Source of the DNA: Rhynchopus sp. YZ270_cl-10
Lineage: Eukaryota > Euglenozoa > Diplonemea > Diplonemida > Diplonemidae
Length of the DNA stretch: 64,000 nucleotides
Assembly (NCBI GenBank): GCA_964035575.1
Contig: OZ037863.1
Location: 1,218,001 to 1,282,000 of the forward strand
Direction: 5' to 3'
The position numbers and the translations under genes were made by a program. Positions 1 through 10,379 of the stretch are shown here, in pieces; the stretch's first letter is position 1; the number at the start of each line of letters is the position of its first letter. A model generated the notes under the pieces. That model saw nothing but the letters and a program-made list of their open reading frames with translations, did not search any database and had not been told where the DNA came from.

Positions 1-2
1 CC

Positions 3-1208
3 GGCACTGCTGCGGTCTGCACCCTCAACGAATGCGACGCAAACCCATGCGGGCCTAAGCAGGTCTGCAACGACGCGAACACTTCCTTCGCCTCGCAACA
101 CGACTTTGTGTGCATCTGCCAGGACAACACTGCCATCACGATGAAGGACGGCCCGGCCTCCTGCATCCAAGACGAATGCGCCTCGGACCCATGCGGCTCC
201 GACCAACTCTGCACAGAAGGAAACACTGCTGTCGACAGCCTCAAAGACTTCAGCTGCTCCTGCCTCAACAAGCCCTCCCTCACGCAGGTAGGCGACAAGG
301 TCGCTGCGTGCGGTGCAGATGAATGCGCAGCGCAAACCCCTCCATGCGGTGCCAAGCAGGACTGTGTCGACCCCGACTTCTTCACAACAGGAGACTTCCA
401 ATGCCTCTGCCGTGGCGGGAAGGAACGCAGCATCGGCAAACCGCACACCATCTGCGACGAATGCCTCATCGGCCTGCACCCCTGCCGCGGCCCACTCGGC
501 GAAGAGGAACTCTGCAAGGACCCCAACACAGCACCAGACAGCCTCGACGACTTCGTCTGCGAATGCCCCGACCATGCGACCACAAACATCGGCGGCCCCG
601 CACAGTGCACCAAACTCGGTGAATGCGCGCAAGACCCTTGCAAAGACCCACACGCTCTCTGTCACGACCCCAACCTCCAAATCTCTGGCGATTTCACCTG
701 CGAATGCATGCTTGGATCCAACGGGTCAACGGTAGGCCTTCCGGTGCAATGCAGCATCAATGAATGCGCGACATCTCCTTGCGGGGAGTTCCAATCCTGC
801 AACGACCCCAACACACAATGGGATATGTCCGGCGACTACGTCTGCAACTGCACGCAAACAGACGACGCACACCCTCTGTACGGCAGCTCTGCAGGTCATC
901 CAGCCACCTGCTCGGCAACACCCTCACAAAGCGGGGCTGGCGTCGGTGTGCACAACACCACCAACACCGCAAGCCAGCTAGGCGCAACCACCTCCGGTTC
1001 CAGTGGAAGCGGAGACAGTGATGGCATCCCCCTCTGGATCCCCCTGGTCATCGGTGGCACCTTGCTGGCGGTGTGTGGTCTGGGAGCCGCGTTTATGCTG
1101 TCAAGGAAACCGAAGAAGGCACTCAACGTAGATGAGTTCTTCCACATGGACCCCTCTTCAGTCGAGCCCCTCCAAACCAAAAGCGACCAGAACGAAGTGA
1201 GTCTCTAG
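3..1208 (+). CDS. EGF-like repeat type I membrane protein, 3' part
   Basis: The frame is open from base 3, so the gene is cut by the window start and 401 residues are visible. It holds six Cys-rich repeats of about 43-50 residues. Each opens with an ECxxxPCG-like motif, followed by a C-x-DPNT-like stretch and a DF-x-C-x-C core, an EGF-like arrangement. A Ser/Thr/Gly-rich stalk leads to one hydrophobic segment (IPLWIPLVIGGTLLAVCGLG) and a roughly 40-residue tail beginning SRKPKK. This is the layout of a type I surface protein with its repeats outside the cell. The signal peptide must lie upstream. Ligand and role are unknown; adhesion or recognition is an inference from the architecture. GC-rich third positions contrast with the AT-rich flank and support coding. 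Confidence 0.8.
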   Translation, partial: GTAAVCTLNECDANPCGPKQVCNDANTSFASQHDFVCICQDNTAITMKDGPASCIQDECASDPCGSDQLCTEGNTAVDSLKDFSCSCLNKPSLTQVGDKVAACGADECAAQTPPCGAKQDCVDPDFFTTGDFQCLCRGGKERSIGKPHTICDECLIGLHPCRGPLGEEELCKDPNTAPDSLDDFVCECPDHATTNIGGPAQCTKLGECAQDPCKDPHALCHDPNLQISGDFTCECMLGSNGSTVGLPVQCSINECATSPCGEFQSCNDPNTQWDMSGDYVCNCTQTDDAHPLYGSSAGHPATCSATPSQSGAGVGVHNTTNTASQLGATTSGSSGSGDSDGIPLWIPLVIGGTLLAVCGLGAAFMLSRKPKKALNVDEFFHMDPSSVEPLQTKSDQNEVSL

Positions 1209-1554
1209 AAGGGAATGGAGGACGAGATAAAAGGAGGAAGGAAGAAGAAGGAGAAGGCGGGGGTGATCTCCTATAGTTATCGGTTCGACGCCTTCGCAGG
1301 TTTTCCCCAAAACCGCGAAAAATTGGGGTGAAAATATTCCCATTTTTGTCGAAGATTTTTTTGTTTCATCTTACAAGCATTTGGACACAATAGGTCTCCT
1401 TCGTAGCAACCTCTGTACGAGGGCATTTCCTTTTGTGTGAAGATTTGAATTGAAAGCTAATCTATTTTTTTTTAACCAAAGCCGGCTTGGCCTTTGGTAA
1501 GGGAGTAGATCAACTCTTGATTTGAACCAAAAAAATTTTCATTTTACAAGCAAT

Positions 1555-1589
<35 letters not shown>

Positions 1590-2301
1590 GTTTATTTTTC
1601 GTTGAGAGTATTTGGTTTTGTGTGTGTATACTTTTATCTGCTACTCCCCCCACCAAAAATACAACATGGGAGGTCACTTTGCTGTGACTGCCGTCGGGGG
1701 GTAAATTTTTTTTCTTTTCTTTTTTTTTTTGAAGCATTTTTCTCGTCTCTGCAAGACACGACAGAAGGTGCTGCAACCTCTAATACCCGCACGATAACGA
1801 TGGTGGTCAAAAAGATGTGTACACACAGAGAGAGAGGGAGAGAGAGGCACACCACAGTGAAGTAAAATGACCCGACTTTTTTTTTTTTACTTCGTGGTTG
1901 CACAACGTCGCATTTACTTCACCGTTTTTGTGTACAGTGTTCGTTCTTGTGAGCTTGCTTTGAGAATATGACACTGCCTTCTTCCCCTTTCCTCTCGATA
2001 CAGACCCACGCATGGGAATACCATACAGCGTATACAGTGGGGTGCAATATATTGGGTGCGGTTGACCTGTTTCATCCAAAGAACCACTGCTATTGCTAGC
2101 GTTAGTTTTCGTGGAAGCGTGCAATGCAACAAACGGTCGAGATCTGATCAAAGCGGAACGGATATATTTTCGTTTCGGTTCAACTGCATCCCTCTCAGCC
2201 CAATAAGCGCCTAAGTATGGGTCGATAGGACAATACTTAATATTGCGCTTCACTGTGTCTGTCCGGGGTTCGTTCGGAGTTATTTTTATTTTTTTTCCCC
2301 T
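1209..2301. other. Intergenic, T-rich, no gene seen
   Basis: This stretch contains a 26-28 base poly-T run near 1558, other T runs and a GAGAGG purine run near 1830. Open frames on both strands are short, low in complexity and AT-rich. I see no gene. Confidence 0.6.
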
Positions 2302-2440
2302 GTGGTGCTATAGGAAATGAGTCAACGACCTGTCAGCGACCTGTCAATATCGGGGGGGGTGGGTCATTTTTTAATAGTACTTAGCCATTTTCAGGTACAC
2401 AGGTACACAGATACACAGGTACACAGGTACACAGGTACAT
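2302..2440 (+). repeat. Dispersed repeat ending in an 8-bp microsatellite
   Basis: About 90 bp beginning GGTGCTATAGGAAATGAGTC, including a direct repeat of GACCTGTCA, are followed by five or six units of AGGTACAC. The same arrangement recurs at 41257-41596 with a far longer array. A piece (around 3440-3472) lies nearby without the microsatellite. Confidence 0.75.
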
Positions 2441-2516
2441 AATATGTGGTGGTCAAAAGTGCAAAATCCACACGTTCTATCTTGTGCATCCCAGCTTGAA
2501 CGACTCTTTGCCGCTT

Positions 2517-2554
2517 CACAGCTGGTCTGTGAATGTGTTCACAGACCAGCTGTG
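2517..2554. repeat. Perfect 17-bp-stem hairpin
   Basis: CACAGCTGGTCTGTGAA and its exact reverse complement flank a TGTG loop. It sits in non-coding sequence. It could be a foldback remnant or a structured RNA element; I see no gene beside it. Confidence 0.7.
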
Positions 2555-2881
2555 GTAGTAGAAATCACCTCCAGCTTTGAGGGACTCAGGGCTGTGTGAC
2601 GCTGCTGATTTCGACACGTTGCCGAAGCAGCGATCGCGCTTGGTGTGGTTTTGTGTATCCCAAAAGGAGTCATCACTCAAAGCATTTTGACTAAACGTCT
2701 GAACCTGGAATCGATAGCAGACAGGAACAAGAGGATGGGCAGGCAGCGCCTGCCCGACCTGTGTGAAGTGAATCAGTGATTGCCTGACAGATGTCTGGGT
2801 AACCGTGTATTCTGTGTGGGTATCCATGTCCGGAGTATATCCCATTGTCCCCTTACATTGTGATTTACGTGTAACTTTTTT

Positions 2882-3345
2882 TACATGTTAGCCACATGTC
2901 ATTTGACATGTAAAGTGACATGTGCCACAGGTGAAATGACCTGTTAAGTACATGTCATTTTTAGGTGGCACATGTCAGTTTACTTCACCGTCGTGTAGGG
3001 TCCGCGCGGGGTACCCCGGGGTTTGGGGAGCACACGGCGGTGAAGTAAGTTACATTACATGGAATGTTACATGTGAAAAACCGTTACGTAAATGACATGT
3101 AACTTCACATGTAATGTAACAGTTACATGTACATGTGATCATGTTACCGTTAGTGTCGATGTGTAAAAAACCCACCCACCATAATTTTCACAACGATTTT
3201 TGAGGATTTTTTAGGTCTTACCAGAAATCACCGCCGAAAGCTGCCTAGAACCACCCCCAAAACCATTGTACCACTACCTGATTTCGCCACCTGTACCACA
3301 TGTAACAAAAGTTACATGTAATACCACATGTACCACTCGTTACTT
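2882..3345. repeat. Cluster of ACATGT-type palindromes with a nested foldback
   Basis: Many short palindromes based on ACATGT and TGACATGT lie in both orientations. At 2979-3048 lies a foldback element whose arms are TTTACTTCACCGTCGTGT-like. The same arms occur at 44664-44759 and 56741-56953, so this is a small family. Confidence 0.6.
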
Positions 3346-3511
3346 CGTGTACCCTGAGGGTCCGTATGGGCCACTGTGTGTCTGTGTGTGTGCCCCACCA
3401 AAAAATCGCTAAGGGCCGTTAAAAAATGACCCTCCCCTATGGCAACGACCTGTCAGCGACCTGTCAATATCGGCCCCTCCTGGAGCACCACCCTGCCCAT
3501 TTTTTTTTCGG

Positions 3512-3536
3512 TACACTGTCACAAGAGGGCTTTGTA
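3512..3536 (+). repeat. Hairpin B, copy 1 (loop ACAAGAG)
   Basis: TACACTGTC and GGCTTTGTA pair around the loop ACAAGAG as 4 bp, a 2x2 internal loop and 3 bp, followed by TTTCAAGTCAA and a T-rich tract. Further copies are at 7928-7953, 8220-8245 and 61655-61680; a weaker one is near 53086-53110. The following 350-400 bp include a segment with GGCTGGCATCGTA that recurs near 8080, so the hairpin belongs to a larger repeat. Confidence 0.6.
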
Positions 3537-4220
3537 TTTCAAGTCAATTTTCTTTTTCTTTTCGGCGCCTGCGCCCCAAAAGAGGACGTCGGCAGCTATC
3601 AACCCCACATTTTTTTTTGTTCTATGTTCACCAGTGAGATCTCTGCTCTCGGGATTGGTGCAAGGTCCCACCTATTTTCTTTTGCGACCATTGTTTTTTT
3701 TTTTTTTTTTTTTTTTTTTTGTCATATTATTTGCATATTTACTCACACTTTTCCAGAAGGGGACACATTTTGTGACCTTATCGCCTTCTGCTAGCAAATA
3801 TGAGTATTTTTTTTTCCACCTCTGTTTCCCTGTTCCCACTCCCCCCGATTTTTGATTTTAGCCACAGTGTCGTGGTTCTTTTTTCTGCTTTTATCCAGAT
3901 GGCTGGCATCGTACAGTGGGTCAGTCGGAGGTGCCTGCATCACCAACTACCATTTTTATTTTTTGCCGTGCCTTACTTCGCTCATATTGCTCGCAATATG
4001 AGTGGAGGAAGCATTGTCTTTCAAATTATTTTTTTTCTTTTATTGACACAGACAGAGAGTGGCTTCAGTGCTTTGAAAGCTACCCCTCAGGAAGGAGGGG
4101 GTTTTTTTCTTTTTCTTTTAAATGGGAGTACTATGGTACACCCTTTAGTGCGTACTGTCTTGTTAAAAGTGGTCCGTATATGAATTTGCATATTTTTTTT
4201 TTTCCAATAAGAAATGGACA

Positions 4221-4365
4221 TACAATGTAACGAGGCCGACTACGCCTGGAAATAGGCATGTTGTATGGAAGATCGATCTGAGGAGGGTGGCTGAGTATTC
4301 TTCATACGTCTCAGCCACGCCTGTATCAGGCCTTAGCGAGGAGTGTTCGGCCTCATTGCATTGTA
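4221..4365. repeat. Short TIR element, copy 1
   Basis: The ends read TACAATGTAACGAGGCCGA and its near reverse complement TCGGCCTCATTGCATTGTA, 145 bp apart. A related element lies at 13866-14040, sharing the ends, an internal ATAGGCAT and a CTATCTGAGG-like block. No coding potential. It could be a MITE or a structured RNA gene. Confidence 0.6.
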
Positions 4366-4851
4366 TCATGGAAACAACGAAAAGGGGGTACAAATAAGTG
4401 TGTATTTTTTCACAAAAAAAAACCACACCAAACCCTTGAAGTGATAAACTCAACACCAAAACAACAAAACAAAACAAAACACTGTTGGTACCCCAGAAAT
4501 CCAAAATACCAAGTACGCAACAACTACGCACTAAGTACGCAATATGGGGGTCGACAGGAGCACCAACTGTGTTTTTTTTTTTTTTCCTCTTTTCCACATC
4601 CCCCCCTTCCCCCCCACTATCATTATTTTCGTCTTCTTTTTATACCCAGTAATACAGTGAGCTCTTTCTCCAGAAAGATGATCTCAGCCATTCCCTTCTC
4701 CCCCCTCCCCCCTTCTTAACCGATGGGGGCGATACTGTGTATAGCACCCGGCAGCTTCACAATCAGATGTGAATTCTTATACACCAACAGACTAAAACTC
4801 CCCCTTTTTCTTTCAAAAAAAAAATTTTTTTTTTGCGACAAGTTTATTGTT

Positions 4852-5366
4852 ATTACTGGGGGGGGCCGAATAGTGGACCCCCCCTGAATAGTAGACCCCC
4901 CTTGAATAGTAGACCCCCCCTGGGAATTCTGGGTTTTTTTAAATTTTTTTTCCTTTGAATAGTGGACCCCCCCTGAGAAATTCTGGGGAAAATTTTTTTT
5001 TTCCGCTGAATAGTGGACCCCCCCCAGGTTTTCGTTTTTTTTTGACTTTTTGCGGAAGTCACGGAAAAATTTTAGAGGGGATCAACTACAAATTTCAAAT
5101 TGATTTTTCTTTCTTTGGATAGATTTTGTGACAAATCTTTCCAAAGAAGCAAAAATCAGTATATTTTGACACACCCTATCAGCCTCATCGACGGGAGGGG
5201 TTTAGTAAAAATACAGAAATAAATTTTTTGGGGGGTCTACTATTTAGGGGGGGGTCTACTATTCAACTTGGAAAAAAATTTTTTTTTTTTTCTGAGACCC
5301 CCGATTTATACCCGTCGGTTCGCCTAATAGTGGACCCGGGGTCTACTATTCGGCCCCCCCCAGTAA
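4852..5366. mobile_element. MITE-like element with subterminal GAATAGTRGACC repeats
   Basis: TTACTGGGGGGGGCCGAATA at the left and its near complement at the right form terminal inverted repeats 515 bp apart. Inside both ends the motif GAATAGTGGACCCCCC, or a close variant, is repeated several times, inward on the left and reversed on the right. The centre (about 5090-5170) is an imperfect palindrome. There is no open frame of note, so it is a non-autonomous foldback element. Confidence 0.65.
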
Positions 5367-5843
5367 AGAATACGACGAAAAAAAATGGGACACAAAAACC
5401 AGAGTTTTTTAAAAAGAGGTGATGATAACCACCGAGGAAAAGGTTCATTTTCAACAACCTTTTTTCTCTTTTCTCTTCACACCTCGGACTCTAGGAAGCA
5501 GGGTCCGCGTGTTTGTTATTTCGCCTGCACCCATTTTTTGTTTTTTTTTTTTTCGAGCACGCTCATCAAACGGGACATGACTAAAGGTATCTGTTTTGTA
5601 CTCAGAATTATGCCCGAAGACCGTGCTCTTTTTCCACAACCGAAAAAAAAAAAAGAAAAAAATCATGACGAAATTGCCAAAAACAGCAGATTTCTAAAAA
5701 AAAAATTTTTCAATAATTTTTCTGACCTCTCTTCTCTCCTCTCAGTCTCCTCTCCTCTCACTGCACCTGGCATCAGCTGCTTCCAACCAACCGCCTTCGT
5801 ACTCACCACCACCCTCTCTTTCGGGGACGCTCTCAGGGGTACA

Positions 5844-6203
5844 TCAAAGCGCGACATCCCTGCCCTCGACGTTCACCTCACTCGATGAGTCAACTGCGTC
5901 CTCGGGCATCACGCGGTAGCGTGAACGAGCCTGAGTTGCTTCCACACTCCCATACCCCGCTGTATCTTGCCCTTCAATTTCTCTATAGAACGTGAACGTC
6001 ACCACACTCCCCTGCACAGAGACTTGCAGGTCTCTGTGCAGCCGTGCGCCACAGAATAGGAGTACGTCCTCTCCGCCTCCCACTCCCTGTACCCCGAAGT
6101 GGGGGTAAGGGGGTAGCGTGAAGCAACCTTCTTCAGATTTGTGGAGGGGTGGCGAGGCGGTGTCTTCTTGTTGAGCTGCGCAGGGGTTGACATAGGATGC
6201 CAT
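5844..6203 (-). CDS. Hypothetical protein, 119 aa
   Basis: A minus-strand frame starts at an ATG with A at -3 and G at +4, with an in-frame stop shortly upstream. The composition is balanced. The middle (CFTLPPYPHFGVQGVGGGED, then LLFCGARLHRDLQVSVQGSV) looks like beta-strand-rich coding sequence, unlike the AT-rich flanks. I recognise no family. The gene is divergent from SNF8, with about 430 bp between the starts. Overlapping frames are also open, so an intron or a chance frame cannot be excluded. Confidence 0.4.
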   Translation of the reverse strand: MASYVNPCAAQQEDTASPPLHKSEEGCFTLPPYPHFGVQGVGGGEDVLLFCGARLHRDLQVSVQGSVVTFTFYREIEGQDTAGYGSVEATQARSRYRVMPEDAVDSSSEVNVEGRDVAL

Positions 6204-6635
6204 TTTGCATCCGGTCGACTACCGGGGTAACGGCGCAGGTCGATACCGTGTGGATGTGGGTTTCGGTGTTCGAGTTCATCCTTACGCTGTATGCCGACCC
6301 CCGTGGTCCCATTTTTTTCCGCCTCATTGGACTCTTTGATGGATTGGTATGCCGTGAAGTCATCCCAATTGCCCTTTTAGTTTTTTTAAAATGATTCCAC
6401 TTCCTCGGGTGGATTTCTCCGAAGAGCGTTGACAATGTGTCTTAGGGGAGCGTGGGCGGGTTTCTGTCCGTCTTTTTTTTTTTTTTTGACATAAATTTTG
6501 ATGAAGTCGTCGATGTTGATTTTGCGATCTATAAACAACCCTGACTTTTTCCCCTCTTCTCCCTTCTCCCTTGTCTCCTCTTCTCAGTCTCCCCTCACAG
6601 AGCTTTTGCCAAGGCGGGGGGGGAAAACTCTGACC

Positions 6636-7385
6636 ATGAAGCGCCGTGGTATTGGGCGAGGCTATGTTGATAAAAAGCAGGTTGCAGACAAAGGGATGGC
6701 GACCTTGGGGGAGGCAGTCTCACAACAACGCATCGAGGCTGCCAAGGCACGCCTGGAGGCCTTCAAAACGAGTTTGCAGACCTTCGCTGTGAGCCATGGC
6801 ACGAAGATAAAGAACGACCCTGCATTCCGGTTCAAATTCAATGAGATGTGTGCGAAGGCTGGGGTCGATCCTCTTGGGTCTTCAAAGGGGTTTTGGGCGA
6901 ATCTGGGCATGGGTGATTTTTACTATGAACTAGGAATTCAAGTATCACAGGTCTGCTTGGTCACCAGAACTGTCAATGGTGGTGTCCTCCCTTTAGCAGA
7001 GCTGACAGAAAGGGTACGAGCGAAGCGCCCTGCAGCACAACGTAACGATGTGACCAGCGACGACGTCGTGCATGCAGTAAAAAAGCTGAGTCAACTGAGC
7101 CCCAGCTTCAAGGTACTCTCCTTAGCAGGACAGGCGAAGTTTGTTCAGTCGGTTCCAGTAGAACTCAGCACCGACGGGCTTGAGGTGATGACCTACCTCG
7201 CGGACACCACCGACCACACCGCACACCCCAAAGGGGCCACAACACTCCCAGCCATCATGGCTCACTTCAAATGGACAAAGGACCGTACAACCCGCGCAAC
7301 AGAAGACCTCCTCTCCCAAAGCCTCCTCTGGGAAGACTCCAAAGACAACACCCTATGGGCCCCTACGGTTTTTGGGTTGAATTGA
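6636..7385 (+). CDS. SNF8: ESCRT-II subunit SNF8/VPS22 (EAP30)
   Basis: The 249-residue protein matches the SNF8/VPS22 family along its length (human about 258). It has an N-terminal MKRRGIGRG motif, a helical hairpin, the conserved EMCAKAGVDPLGSSKGFWA-like block near 70-90, the GDFYYELGIQ motif, and two winged-helix domains to the C terminus. VPS22 forms ESCRT-II with VPS25 and VPS36 on endosomes and acts in sorting ubiquitinated membrane cargo into multivesicular bodies. I chose the ATG at 6636 because the family starts there; the same frame runs upstream to 6498 through a pyrimidine tract that is probably 5' leader with an AG acceptor. No introns. Confidence 0.93.
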   Translation: MKRRGIGRGYVDKKQVADKGMATLGEAVSQQRIEAAKARLEAFKTSLQTFAVSHGTKIKNDPAFRFKFNEMCAKAGVDPLGSSKGFWANLGMGDFYYELGIQVSQVCLVTRTVNGGVLPLAELTERVRAKRPAAQRNDVTSDDVVHAVKKLSQLSPSFKVLSLAGQAKFVQSVPVELSTDGLEVMTYLADTTDHTAHPKGATTLPAIMAHFKWTKDRTTRATEDLLSQSLLWEDSKDNTLWAPTVFGLN

Positions 7386-8334
7386 TGGGGTTAATGAAGA
7401 GGGGGTTAGTGTGTGTTGACGACGACGTGGTGGAAAAAATGGGGAAAAAAGGTAGTAGCGGTATCCACGAAACGAGAGATAGGCGAGGAAAGGCTGCGCG
7501 GGTGTTCACACGAGAAAGCGAGGTGTCTACACTTCATCAATTTTTCAAAAAAAGGCTCAAAAAATCCGGGTTCCTGGAAATGTAATGCTCTCCGACAATA
7601 CCATGTTGCTGCTTAGCCCTGTGGAGGGAAAACCAGGTGGAGGGTGTGTGTTCTTTTTTGGCGATGGGGGGTGTGTGGGTGTAGCAACGGTAAAGGAAAG
7701 CATCAAATCGCCTCAACATGAGAAAACAGAACATCGCAGAAGAGGTGTCATTGTAATGGGAAGATGACCTAGACTAGCCTATTGGAAAATCCGTTTTTTT
7801 TTTTTTTTCCCTCTCTTTTTTTGCGGGAGGTGGAAAATGGTGTGGGGGATGGGTGGGCAGTGCACACATGTTGTGCTTAAGGTGACAAAACGTGAGGCTT
7901 GCGTTATACCTTCCTTTGTTTATTTGGTACATAGTCACGAGAGGGCTTTTGTATTTCAAGTCAACCTTTATTTTTCTCTATCCCGACATTTTCTCTGAGT
8001 GTCAATACAGCTTGAAGAAGTTACCTCCCCCTCTCTCCCCATGTTGTTTTCTGGAAGCCTTCATGGTGTGCTTTCATCCGGATGGCTGGCATCGTAGGTA
8101 GGTCAGTCGGAGGTGCCTGCATTAACTAACTATCATTGTATTTCACGGTGAACCGCGTCTCAGATGTAAACCACGAAATGGATTGTGGGACTGCATGGTT
8201 GGGTGTCATTGTACCAAGGTACACTGTTCACGAGAGGGCTTTGTATTTCAAGTCAACTTTTATTTAATTTATGCGTTCCAACAACATACATGACGCAGAA
8301 TAGAAAAAAGAAAAACCACACGAAACAAGAGAAA
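7386..8334. repeat. Intergenic repeats with two copies of hairpin B
   Basis: No gene seen. Hairpin B occurs at 7928-7953 (loop ACGAGAG) and 8220-8245. Between them lie the GGCTGGCATCGTA segment shared with 3900-3950 and a block with CAGATGTAAACCACGAAATG shared with 53006-53030. The second hairpin is 90 bp before the start codon of the GRAM gene. Confidence 0.6.
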
Positions 8335-9648
8335 ATGACTGCTACTGAGGGGCAATCCGCACCATCTGCATCCGCACCCGCACCCGCACCCGTGCCTGTG
8401 CCGCTGCAGCGTGTGATGACCCTGACCTACAATGGTATGTAAAAGAGACAAGAAAAGTTCACCCTCGGGAATTCTTTTTTTTTCCCACACGGCGCTTTCT
8501 TCCGCTCAGATGGGTTGGGGGATTTGTTGTGGCGTTTCCTCTCTCAAATGGTTTTCTGCTTTCTTGAAATAAGTATACATCCCTCCACTCTAATTTCCCT
8601 GCTGAAGTCCACCAAAAAAAACAAAACAAAACAATACAGTGCCCGTGCCGTACCCTGGAAAGGCGGTTCTCTCGCTGACCCCTGATGAGCAGTTCGAACA
8701 GCACCAGAAGCAGCAGGAGGTATGGTGCAATGCTGACAGGATAGAAAAATGGAGTTCATCCTCGGGTGTCTACACTAAATACAACCATGTGTTCAGAAAT
8801 AGAAAACTAGTAGGATATGACAGTGAAGCATAAAAGCTATAAATGAAAGACAAGAAAACACTTTTTCGTTCGCGAAAATACTGTGTGTGGCAGCCATCGA
8901 ACAATATATGATATCAGTTCTCATTAAACACCACTGCCTATTACCTACACACAGGCATTAGACGCAAGCCGCGAAGCCGACCTCAAAACGGAACAAGAGA
9001 AGACAAAGAAGAGCGGCGGCATGATGGGCAAGTTCAGCATGCTTGCGAAAGGTGTCGCACACTCCGCTACCAAGGCCGCCAACCAGCTGCACGGAACCGT
9101 TGAGAACAGTATGCCCCACGCCCCCCTAGATCCCCACAAAAAACCACTTCACAGAGGTCCGCACTGAAATGAAGGAGAAGGAGAAGGCGAAGTGGGCAGC
9201 GAGCTTCCCTGAGCAGGCGTCTAGCACCTACATCTGCACGTACACATGCAGTGTGATGCATGGTGGGCAGGTGACCGAGGGAACGCTGTCGCTTTCGGAC
9301 ACGCATATTAACTTCAGGAACGCACAGATTTCTGAGGCGATTCCGTTGGAGAGTGTGCTGTGCATCCAGCGCAGTGTGGTGCTGACGACCAAGAACGGCG
9401 GCCCGCCGTACATCCTGCCGAGCCCCGCAGAGCACGTCATCCCCCAGTGCATGCAGATCTTCACACAGAACAGACAGCTCTTCCAGTTCCTCAACTTCAC
9501 CAACACAGCAACAAGCACGTCGGCACACTTCACCTCATCTATCCACGGCAACGCGTATGAGCGTTGCTTTAACTTTATCGACCACTCCTGGAGGGCCGCC
9601 ACCCAGGTGCCCCAGCCAGGTGCTGACTACGCACCCCCACAGCAGTAG
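8335..9648 (+). CDS. GRAM/PH-like domain protein, four exons
   Basis: Exons are 8335-8434, 8640-8719, 8955-9108 and 9155-9648. Donors are GTATG (GTATGC for exon 3), acceptors CAG, and all phases join to give 275 residues. An Ala/Pro-rich N terminus is followed by a charged helical stretch with GGMMGKFSMLAKGVAHSATK, which could be an amphipathic helix. Then comes a GRAM-type PH fold: YICTYTCSVMHGGQVTEGTL, LSLSDTHINF, IPLESVLCIQ, then a C-terminal helix ending DHSWRAA. GRAM domains bind phosphoinositides or membrane proteins at membrane contacts and endosomes. From memory, kinetoplastids have proteins with a similar GPPYxLP segment. Intron 2 carries a hairpin C copy near 8750-8800. The start follows hairpin B by 90 bp. 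Confidence 0.82.
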
Positions 9649-10076
9649 AAAAATTATAGTAAGTGAGCTTATCTGGTGTACACTGATACAAGAAGTCCTG
9701 CATTAACCATTCGTTTTTTTTTCTCTTTAGTGAACCCAAAAAGCCGGGCGTTTGGTGGTATATGCTTTCATGTTTTTTTTTGGGGGGGGAGGTGTGTGAG
9801 AAAAAGAACTTTCAAAAGTTTTTCTTTTTGCAAATGAGATGTACAGAAGAAGCGTGTTCATCTTTCAAATATTTTGTTGTACACAATAAAAATGGGGTTT
9901 TAATAACGTTTTTCTTTTTTTTGAGCTTCCCCAGCCGGGGGTTCGATGTGGGTGTGCAAAAAAAAAAGCCAAAAAAAAACGGGGTAGGCTTTTTTCTTGA
10001 GTCGAGACTCTTTTCTTTTCACATTTTTTTACAACAATTTTTTCTTTTTTAAACACGGTGCAGTCTGTCCTGGAAA
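9649..10076. other. Intergenic, no gene seen
   Basis: T- and A-rich DNA follows the GRAM stop. AATAAA occurs at about 9885 and could be a polyadenylation signal. Confidence 0.4.
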
Positions 10077-10212
10077 TGTCGGACCCTTTTGTCGGAGTCC
10101 GAGGGGGTCCGACAGTCGGACACCCTGAGTCCGACAGTCGGACTCAGGGGTCCGACTGTCGGACTCACAGTCGGACCCCTGAGTCCGACTGCCGGACCCT
10201 GGGGTCCGACAG
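10077..10212. repeat. GTCCGACAGTCGGAC palindrome cluster
   Basis: Repeated self-complementary units (GAGTCCGACAGTCGGACTC and variants) occur several times. The same motif recurs at 14692-14758. The cluster abuts the microsatellite end of the dispersed element below. Confidence 0.75.
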
Positions 10213-10220
10213 GCACACCC

Positions 10221-10340
10221 AGGTGCCCAGGTGCCCAGGTGCCCAGGTACCCAGGTACCCAGGTACCCAGGTACCCAGGTACCCAGGTACCCAGGTACCC
10301 AGGTACCCAGGTACCCAGGTACCCAGGTACCCAGGTACCC
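10221..10340 (+). repeat. AGGTACCC 8-bp microsatellite
   Basis: A few AGGTGCCC units pass into about a dozen AGGTACCC units. It lies at one end of the dispersed element at 10380-11815. The long open frames across it encode only an 8-residue period and are not genes. Confidence 0.9.
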
Positions 10341-10379
10341 AGGTCCAGGTCCAGGAACAGGTACCCAGGAACAGGAAAA

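Noticed and set aside
2516-2845. Minus-strand 109-residue frame
   Set aside because: It overlaps a perfect hairpin, shows no recognisable domain and no splice or leader context; coding is unproven.
9924-9960. GGGGGTTCGATGTGG as a tRNA T-arm
   Set aside because: No acceptor, D or anticodon arm could be folded around it. No convincing tRNA or rRNA was found anywhere in the window.
10221-10340. CRISPR-like array or telomere repeat
   Set aside because: Units are 8 bp with no spacers, so not CRISPR; arrays are internal and tied to a dispersed element, so telomeric origin is not supported.
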